NCBI GenBank assembly: GCA_003255025.1 | Contig: QANY01002415.1 | Span: 243,364-307,363 of the forward strand | Direction: 5' to 3' | Length of the DNA stretch: 64,000 bases | Source of the DNA: Datisca glomerata | Taxonomy: Eukaryota > Streptophyta > Magnoliopsida > Cucurbitales > Datiscaceae | The notes under the pieces: generated by a model | The model's database searches: none | Told to the model about the DNA's origin: nothing | Seen by the model: only the letters and a program-made list of their open reading frames with translations | Position numbers and translations under genes: made by a program | Shown: in pieces, positions 57,628 through 64,000 of the stretch | Layout of the letters: every line of letters starts with the position of its first letter | Numbering within the stretch: the first letter of the stretch is position 1

Positions 57628-57936
57628 TGAGAAGCCACATAAGCAAGCATGACCAATCAGAAGCGGGAAGAATGGATTGCCATCATGGCCGAGTGAAAAA
57701 ACTCATATGAACCGTTGATCCCATCATGTCCCACCTGATGGTTCATGTGTGAGCAATTTTTAGATTAGATAAACTTAATCTGATGTGATGAGCTTAATCT
57801 AGGAGGAATAATTTGTTGATTCCTCGGGTTTAGAGGGATTTAGCTAAATCTTATAACTAATCAAGAGCCAATAAATAAAGGTCTTTCTCTCTCTCATTAT
57901 TCTTATTTTTTGAGTGTGAGGAAATTTTCCTTCACA
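57628..57936 (+). repeat. 5' LTR of the Tat-type element
   Basis: 309 bp, starts TGAGAAGCC and ends CCTTCACA just before the primer-binding site. Near 57885 it has the AATAAATAAAGG tract, and CTTTCTCTCTCTCATTATTC follows. Confidence 0.8.
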
Positions 57937-57939
57937 TTT

Positions 57940-57956
57940 TGGTGCTTTCATTGAGA
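57940..57956 (+). promoter_or_regulatory. Primer-binding site of the Tat-type element
   Basis: TGGTGCTTTCATTGAGA, three bases after the LTR, a familiar gypsy-type leader start in plants. Confidence 0.75.
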
Positions 57957-57980
57957 ATCTGAGATTTTTTACACAAGAAG

Positions 57981-58905
57981 ATGACTGAAGATCATCGCAC
58001 TAGATCACATACTGCACAAGAATTAGGAAATGACCCAATCCCACTACCAATCCCCCGAATCAACCCGCACAGCCAACGGGAGTGCACTACATGATTTAGA
58101 CCATACTGAGTGAGATGCAAGGAATGAAGAGCCGTAACAGTGAAGCTTTATGGAACACGCGGCAGACCGTGCATGGGAAGATTGCCACATTGCAGTGGGA
58201 AATTGCAGAAACAAGAGCGGAAGTCAGCCAGGAAATTATGGCACGGGAGCGTGAAGTTGAAGATCAGAACCAAGAGCAAAGGGAGAAGACCCGGCAGCAA
58301 CCGAAACTAGTACCCAGCCCAACGCCTATCACGGAAACTCTCAAGCTACTTCGTGTGATAAAGGGAAATGAATCATCAATGAGAACCAACCCGTCCATCC
58401 AGTCACAGAGCGGGCAATAGAAATGATGTTGGAGCGGAAGATGCTCGAGATGAGGAAACTAGGAGCAAGCATAGTAGCAGATCTAGAAACTTTAACTCGC
58501 TCCCCACTGTGCCTAGAAATCCTATCCACTCTGATACCAAAGAAATTTGTGCCCCAAAGTTTAAATGCTACAAAGGAAAGTCAGATCTTGTTGACCACTT
58601 ACGCCATTTCAATCAAGTGATAGCACTTCATCAGCATGATGATGAACTGGTGTGTCGAATATCCCCAGCCAGTCTGAACGGGAATGCGCTTAAGTGGTAC
58701 CACTCTTACCCCGTTGTTCAATTGATAATTTTACTAGAATGTCTTCTATTTTTCTAGAGTAGTATACCACCTACCGAATGATGATGGAAGATTCAAAAAA
58801 CCTCACGATGATTACGATTAAGAAAGGAGAATCATTGCGGGAGTATACACATCATTTCCAAGATGAAATGGCCAAGGTGGAAAACTATGATGATCGTGAG
58901 CGATA
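57981..58905 (+). pseudogene. Gypsy (Tat) gag remnant
   Basis: ATG at 57981 opens MTEDHRTRSHTAQELG. After an Arg/Glu/Gln-rich stretch (58115-58300, MAREREVEDQNQEQREKTRQ) comes the capsid domain: APKFKCYKGKSDLVDHLRHF at about 58550-58610, then ALHQHDDELVCRISPASLNG and ALKWYHS, and ITIKKGESLREYTHHFQDEM near 58810-58870. The pattern DP/DL-X-HL-X4-F and W-Y/F is that of retrotrans_gag in gypsy. Stops and shifts are present, and it stops at about 58905 where the deletion begins. Confidence 0.85.
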
Positions 58906-58919
58906 ACTGAGAGACTTGC

Positions 58920-59470
58920 GAATGGGCGACAGAGCTTGGGGCATATGACATCCGGTATGCTCCCCGTACTGCCATAAAAGCTCAAGTCCTGGCAGACTTC
59001 ATTACAGAATTTACTTACGATGACAAAAAAATATGATTTAACGATGGAGTAAAAAGAAGAAGATGCTTGGACTCTATTCGTTGATGGGGTGTCCAAATAT
59101 CGTGGAGCCAAATGGGGAGTGGTAATCCAAACTCCGTACGGATAAACTTTTAAACAAGCTTTGTCATTTGGTTTCCAGGCGTCAAACAATGAAGCAGAAT
59201 ACAAAACTTTATTAGCTGGCATGTGCCTCATGATTGAGTTCAAGGTAACTAGAGTAAAAATAATTTTACAATTCAATGTTAGTTGCTAACCAAATCGCAG
59301 GAAAATACAACACCAAAGATAGTCGGATGGCAGAATACTTACAGAATGCCAAGGAAATGCTCCATATGTTCAAACAACATGAGATTATGCAAATGCATAA
59401 AGCAGAAAATTCGAGGGCAGATGCATTAACCAGCTTGGGGTCATCAGCACAAATTCCATTTAGAAGAACA
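58920..59470 (+). pseudogene. Archaeal-type RNase H of Tat lineage
   Basis: Opens with GAYDIRYAPRTAIKAQVLAD (58935-58995), the connection between RT and the second RNase H in Tat elements, then AWTLFVDGVSKYRG with the first catalytic Asp and SFGFQASNNEAEYKTLLAG with the second acidic residue (59165-59220). It continues at 59276-59455 as QIAGKYNTKDSRMAEYLQNA and ENSRADALTSLGSS, the latter with the third acidic residue. Frame changes at about 59270. A second RNase H of this kind is a defining trait of Tat/Ogre elements. It would follow RT, but here it directly follows gag. Confidence 0.87.
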
Positions 59471-60265
59471 GTAGCCTCAGAAGCAGCTTCCCTCACCGCA
59501 TCTCTTATCTTTTCAGCTTTAACCCTGGTAAACTCAGATTCAGCCAAGGCTTCTTTATGGTTTCAAGGGCTTGCACCAATCTCCGCTCCTCAGCAGCAAT
59601 GACCTTAGTATCATGTGCCATCTTCTCCAAAGCTTTTTGAAGCTCAATCTCATTGGCCACATACTACTCCTTCTTAGCTTGAAAATGAGCATTTATCGAG
59701 TTAACCAATGAAAGCTCTCTCCAGAGTTGGGCCAAGGCTTGATCACGTTGAGTATGAAAATCTTTAAGGGCGTTGTGATGAATGGAAACCTGGAAAAAAT
59801 AGAAAAACAAACAAAGTAAGAAAATTATACAACTTCTGGGAAAAAGAGGAGAAAAAGAAAAACTTACCCGCATCAAGTCATGGCTTAGTCTGCTCATGAG
59901 ATCACCGATTGGAAGCCTCCTCAAGATGTATTATCAAAACCATACTGAATGCCGCGGAGGATGATGTGAGAAGTTGTCAGATAATTCAAGAAGAAAACTA
60001 TCTCCTGGATAGGAACGGTAGAAACGCGTCTCGGTTTCCACGGGGCTGGTAAAGGAACTGCAACATCTCTAAATCCTGAAGCAGGATTGTATGTAACGGA
60101 AGCGGGCACAAAAAAGGTTGAACTATGAGCCAGAGGAAGAGTAGGCTCAGAGCTCGAGGGAGCCGTGATAGGAGTGGGATTAGTAGATATGGGAGCGGCA
60201 GTGGCAAACTCCGAACAGGAAGAGTTAGAGGTGTCAGTACGGGTCCTTTTCTCGACAGGACCCAC
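59410..60265 (-). pseudogene. Antisense reading frame of the Tat-type element
   Basis: On the minus strand, from 60265 down: a Ser/Thr/Pro-rich start (MGPVEKRTRTDTSNSSC, ITAPSSSEPTLPLA), a middle region (PAPWKPRRVSTVPIQEIVF), then after a frameshift an Ala/Glu/Lys-rich stretch predicted as coiled coil (QRDQALAQLWRELSLVN, ANEIELQKALEKMAHD, AEKIRDAVREAASEATVLL). Tat-lineage elements often carry an extra ORF, sometimes on the opposite strand, between pol and the 3' LTR. Broken by at least two shifts and one stop. Its function is not known. Confidence 0.55.
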
Positions 60266-61438
60266 GAATTTACTTCACAATATTTTTCCCATTCTTATAT
60301 TAGCTGTCGCTCAATCAAATAACTCTTGATGATATGAAGTGATGAAACTGGAATGGTCAGAAACTGAACGAAAAGGAGTGGGAATTGATGAAGAACAGCT
60401 AGAACTGGAACAGTAGTTGGAGTTAAAGATGATGATGGACCCGTTGTAGAAACGGGAGCTGAAGTGGCATAATGGTTGAGGTCAAGAAGTACTTTCCAAT
60501 CCCTCTTTTATGCTCGAAGGTGAAAGGCAACATCAAGTTTTATCTTAGATTCTTTGGACAAATAGAGCTTCCGATTTTTCCTTACTGTAGAAGAAGAAGG
60601 AAATATGCATCAGTAATAAACAAAAATAAAGGCAAGAATCGAAGCTTCGACGACTTACTAAAAATTTTCCATTTCTTGGGAATTGTCCAGTGGCCATCAC
60701 CGCCTCAGTTCCCACCAATTAAGAGTGTATCCATTTCCTAATCCTTATCTCCTCTCAAGATTCTGGTTATTAAGCTCCCTCTATTTTTAGACGGACGCAA
60801 GGTAATAAATGTCGACTCAAAATTTAACTATGTAGCATTGAAGGAGTTCGTCTAGCCCTAAACCAAAATGGTACTTCCTATTCAAAGCATCTACACCTAG
60901 GAGGATCCTAATAAGAGCTAGGGATAAATTGAGAAGGAGCTAAACCTACTGTGTGAAAGAACTGGGAAAACAAAGGAGAAAATTGAAGCTTTAGACCTAG
61001 GGCTATGACAATAGGGCTAAGAGTGATTTGTTAAGGGGGATTACATAGAATTCCTATGGATTCACTCCTTCCTAACGCGCATAAAATGTCTGAAGGAAAA
61101 CATTCTCGGTAACGGGCCATAAACAGGTTGAACTTCTCTGAGTTTCTTACTAAGGGTACAGGAATATTTCGTTTCTCCATAATCAAAGAAAAGAAGAAGA
61201 AAGAAGGAGGACAATAACAAGAACTTACGATATAGAAAACTGAAAGGTGAAGGAAGAAAATGGGGAAGGAAACCTTATGTAAGCAACGAATTTCAAATGA
61301 AAGTGTAGAACGATTTGTTGGAACAGGGCAATTGAGAACTGAAGATAATGGAAATGTGACCGTTCAAGATGATGGCTTAGGAGATGTGAATGATGAGATA
61401 AGAAATGAAAATACGTGATTATTGACAAGTAAGGAAAT
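60266..61438. other. 3' region of the Tat-type element, no gene recognised
   Basis: Low-information sequence with short frames only. An 89-codon plus-strand frame at 60472-60741 has no recognised features. Confidence 0.45.
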
Positions 61439-61790
61439 GACACGCGTAAGGCATTCTCTGAGCGGGAAGGTGAAGAGTTGCTCTGAAACGACACGTGTAA
61501 AGCACTCTCTGAGCAAGAAGATGAAAGGTTGTCCCGAAATAGCACATGTAAGGTAACTTCTGAGTCGGAAGATGAAGAGTTGCTCTGAAATGATGTGTAA
61601 ATCACTCTTTGAACGGGAAGATGAAATGTTGTCCCTGAATAGCGTATGTAAGGTATCCTGTGAGCGGGAAGATGAAAAGTCGCTCTAAAATGACACGCGT
61701 AAGGCATCCTCTGAGCGGGAAGATGAAGAGTTGCTCTGAAATGACACGTATAAAGTATTCTCTGGGCGGGAAGATAAAACGACAAAAGAA
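61439..61790. repeat. Minisatellite, 51-bp units, next to the 3' LTR
   Basis: Seven copies of a unit like GACACGCGTAAGGCATCCTC followed by TGAGCGGGAAGATGAAGAGT and TGCTCTGAAAT; five units are 51 bp, one is 49. Because 51 is a multiple of three it opens a 198-codon repetitive frame on the minus strand (61225-61821), which I do not call a gene. Position between the antisense frame and 3' LTR is the hypervariable region known in Tat/Ogre elements. Confidence 0.93.
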
Positions 61791-61912
61791 TACAAGAGAG
61801 ACAACCATAAATGATGCACAAAAGAAGAGGCGTAGAGTAATTATGTGCAATGATGGAAGAAAATTTAAATATTGCAAACTAATTTCACTGTGGTCGAGCA
61901 GAAAAACTCATC

Positions 61913-61957
61913 TGAGAAGCCACATAAGCAAGCATGACCAATCAGAAGCGGGAAGAA
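61913..61957 (+). repeat. Truncated 3' LTR of the Tat-type element
   Basis: 45 bp identical or nearly so to the start of the 5' LTR at 57628. It ends at CGGGAAGAA, after which copia gag begins. Confidence 0.8.
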
Positions 61958-62281
61958 CTTTTCTTTTAGGTATAATCTACTTGACAAAGTCTTTGTCATG
62001 TACATGCTCTCTAGCTTGAGCCAGACCTCAGTCATAGACTTCATTTTAGATATTTCCCTTAGAACTTTGTCACTTAGGCTTAAGATTAAGGTATTGTAGG
62101 CCCTTTTCATGATATCTTTCTTTTTCTGTTCTAAATATCTTGTTGGCATCTTACTTTCTCTCTCGAGTGCTTCATCCAGTCCTAAGTTTTTCAAAAGTTC
62201 TAGCATCTTCATTTTCCAGATGGAAAAGCCATTAGTGTCATCAAACCTCTCAATGTCATGTTTGGTTGAAGTAGTAGTCAT
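61958..62281 (-). pseudogene. Copia gag N-terminus, minus strand (copia G)
   Basis: On the minus strand from the ATG at 62281: MTTTSTKHDIERFDDTNGFS, IWKMKMLELLKNLGL, then LILSLSDKVLREISKM and AEVW-like TEVWLKLESMYMTKTLSSRL ending in YLKEK. This is the typical N-terminal half of copia gag, and it is open and well preserved. It breaks at 61958 where the truncated gypsy LTR begins; the rest of gag (knuckle) is at 57470 onward, with the middle missing. Confidence 0.9.
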
Positions 62282-62767
62282 CGTAGAATCTTTCTTGACA
62301 ACTTCTTAATTTTGAGTCAGTAATCTTGAATTGTGAAGCTTGAACCCCCTAGTTTGATAACCTTTGACTAAAAGTGGGGTTTAATGTGTAGAACAACATG
62401 CAAAAGGGAGAAGAAGGAGAGAAGAGGTGAGAAATGAAAAGTAACATCGAGGGTTATACTGGTTCAGTTCCAGAAATTGAACCTACATCCAGTCACCGAA
62501 GAAGGCAATCTACTAATTTTGGAGTCCAAGAATTTACAGAGAAATACAAAAGGCTCAAGTATATAGAAATACAGATTACATGCTCTCTCTCACTCAGTTT
62601 CGAAACCCGGACAACAGACCTCCATCGATGTTATCTAAGAGATTGCAGATTGGTAATCTTCTAGTCTTATTTCTTATGCCTTTTCTTTCTTGCTAATTGG
62701 GAACATAATCAATTGCATGCTGGATTCTGTTTCTCTGTGGATGTGTGTGTTTGTGATGATGATGATG
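62282..62767. other. Probable leader/LTR DNA of copia G
   Basis: Upstream of the minus-strand gag start. Near 62350-62360 the minus strand reads GGTTATCAAACTAGG, possibly an altered primer-binding site. No LTR pair was recognised, so limits are unknown. Confidence 0.35.
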
Positions 62768-62963
62768 CCGTGATAGTCTTAGGTAGTTTGATTTAGTTAC
62801 TAGAATCTCTCATTGGCTTGACAGTTATGAATAGCTATCAAAATAGTTCAATGATAGCTAGATGACCGTGATATTCTTTGATAGTTTGATTTAATTACAA
62901 GGATCTTTCATTGACTTGACAGTTATAAATAACTGTCAAAACAGTTTAATGATAACTAGATAA
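62768..62963. repeat. 98-bp tandem duplication
   Basis: Two copies, offset exactly 98 bp at the start (CCGTGATAGTC and CCGTGATATTC), sharing TAGTTTGATTTA, TCATTG-C/A-CTTGACAGTTAT and AATAGCTATCAAAA/AATAACTGTCAAAA. About 85% identical by eye. Each copy contains TGACAGTTAT and its near-inverse ATAACTGTCA, so each can also fold. Confidence 0.88.
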
Positions 62964-63415
62964 CTAACTTAAATTGATACATAACTTTACATATGCTTTT
63001 ACTAGGATAAGGTTCTTCTTCTGTTGACATCTCTTTTTTATCAATCTGGTGTGAATGATTTTTATGTTTCGAACGCATCCATCGTTTTGACAAAAAAAAG
63101 AGGTAGATGGGATAGTCTTTAGCGTTCACGTTCTTCAATAACACACCTGAAGATTTTATACCCTCTCCCGTTTCGGTTGCACTGTGATAAAATCAAGAGG
63201 AGCCGATAAATTTTCTCTTTTATAGCATTAGACGACAGCGTCCAGACACCAAACACTACAGAAAAGGTAAATAGGCGCGGGGCAAAAAAAAAAAATTCAC
63301 AGCCTGCGCCCCTAATTGGAATCGTCAATTGTTTTGAAAAAATGGAATCTAGTCTGGTGACGAGAGAACTATAGGACAGTACATCTCTCTCGACTTCATT
63401 CTTCGACATCTCTAG
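62964..63415. other. Unassigned sequence
   Basis: No gene recognised. CACTACAGAAAAGG at 63255 resembles a CACTA-type end, but no opposite end was found. Confidence 0.4.
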
Positions 63416-63640
63416 ATGGCTCTCAACTATCTCTTTTCAACTCTCTCTCAGCTCTCTCAACTCTCTCTCAGATCTATCTCTAATCTCGCTCTCTTTCTCT
63501 CTCTCTAAAACCATTTAAACTTCGTTCGCTTTCGCACTCTCTCACTCTCCGGGGTGTTCCTCGAGCTTCCATGGAACTGAGCTAGACGGGGTTAGGGCAC
63601 TGGGAGGAGCTCGGAGCTGGATGATGCACCTCGTGCAATT
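63416..63640 (+). promoter_or_regulatory. CT-rich stretch like a plant gene 5' leader
   Basis: CTCTCTC-rich runs from 63419 to 63550 are followed by more GC-rich sequence with short ATG frames (ATGGAACTGAGC at 63571 stops at once) and then GTCTAGGGTTTCTTC at about 63645. A T-rich tract and TTTTACAG|GGGG at about 63743-63757 could be an intron end. This may be the start of a gene that continues past the right edge, but no protein can be assigned. Confidence 0.3.
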
Positions 63641-64000
63641 TTTGTCGGTGTCTAGGGTTTCTTCACAATTTTTTTTACTCAGTTTGCCTAATGATCTCAT
63701 TGGTACCTTAATGGTCTTCTCTCATAGTATTTAGATTTGTGTGCATTTTACAGGGGGACGCCAATGGAATCCCATGGAAAAGTTTTTCTAACTTTTGAAG
63801 ACAACTATTGGTAAAAAGTAGGTGTGAAGTTTGATAAATCCATAACTTATGTAATTGATCTGGGGTCCATGTGAAGGGGGCTTTGGATTTTTTCGCAATG
63901 GCAATTTTCTGAGTAATTAATTACTATATATTATAAAATCTTGTAAGAATGTTGTAGCACATCAAAATGTTTTTGTCCTGTGTACTAATATGCTCTTTGC
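63641..64000. other. Right edge, unassigned
   Basis: AT-rich sequence without a recognisable exon; see the preceding entry for a possible splice acceptor. Confidence 0.4.

Larger units (their letters stand above)
57628..61957 (+). mobile_element. Tat-type Ty3/gypsy element, internally deleted, inserted in copia G gag
   Basis: The 5' LTR is 57628-57936; the 3' LTR is cut to its first 45 bp at 61913-61957, the shared text starting TGAGAAGCCACATAAGCAAG. Between them lie a primer-binding site, gag, an archaeal-type RNase H of the Tat lineage, an antisense reading frame and a 51-bp minisatellite. Protease, RT, the first RNase H and integrase are missing. One deletion could have removed both the rest of the 3' LTR and the middle of copia gag. 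No target duplication can be read because of that deletion. Confidence 0.85.

Noticed and set aside
61225..61821. 198-residue minus-strand protein
   Set aside because: Mostly translation of the 51-bp tandem repeat inside a gypsy 3' region; Phe/Ser/His-rich with no domain.
63255..63268. End of another CACTA element (CACTACAGAAAAGG)
   Set aside because: No opposite terminal repeat or 3-bp duplication was found in the window; a short match can arise by chance.

Overview
This is nuclear DNA of a flowering plant, probably a dicot. The base composition is AT-rich, one intron-containing gene encodes a plant-specific B-class GATA factor, there is a decayed plastid DNA insertion, and most of the rest is plant-type transposon (Ty1/copia, Ty3/gypsy of Tat type, L1-type LINE, Mutator-like, CACTA). 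Only one gene looks intact: a three-exon GATA transcription factor of the GNC/CGA1 (LLM-domain) type on the plus strand at 21352-22802, encoding 300 residues. No functional tRNA, rRNA, operon or CRISPR was found.

Layout. 1-3788: broken copia pol and its 3' LTR. 3825-5470: a large minisatellite with 36-bp units that give way to 60-bp units, followed by a possible gypsy/Tat LTR (about 6066-6560) and a 24-bp minisatellite (6630-7005). 8880-13844: a very old copia element. 13846-17990: a minus-strand copia fragment split by an internally deleted plus-strand copia whose two LTRs and near-identical target duplication are visible (14259-17208). 18046-21350: intergenic DNA upstream of the GATA gene, holding an imperfect hairpin, a (GA)n run and a perfect 76-bp inverted repeat. 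23293-29069: a complete non-coding LTR element (LARD-like, minus orientation) with perfect 5-bp target duplication and two internal minisatellites. 29743-32900: a decayed LINE. 32930-34079: a minus-strand copia LTR and gag fragment. 34537-34611: a relic of a GATA zinc-finger exon related to the intact gene. 36990-37983: plastid-derived trnI-CAU, rpl23 and rpl2 sequence. 38712-40017: a non-autonomous Mutator-like element with about 280-bp TIRs and a perfect 9-bp target duplication.

40678-51724 is a non-coding LTR element with unusually long LTRs (about 2.0-2.1 kb) and a short interior. Its 5' LTR is split by a 5084-bp CACTA element (42420-47503) with a TCG target duplication, and the intact 3' LTR supplies the empty site. 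Inside the CACTA is a 235-bp inverted duplication. 54220-62281 is a minus-strand copia whose gag is interrupted by a Tat-type gypsy element (57628-61957) that keeps gag, the archaeal-type RNase H, an antisense reading frame and a 51-bp minisatellite next to its 3' LTR, but has lost protease and reverse transcriptase. 62282-64000 has a 98-bp tandem duplication and a CT-rich stretch resembling a gene leader.

The recurring theme is nested insertion, with tandem arrays arising at the 3' ends of Tat-like elements. All identity figures and boundaries were judged by eye; no alignment or search was run.
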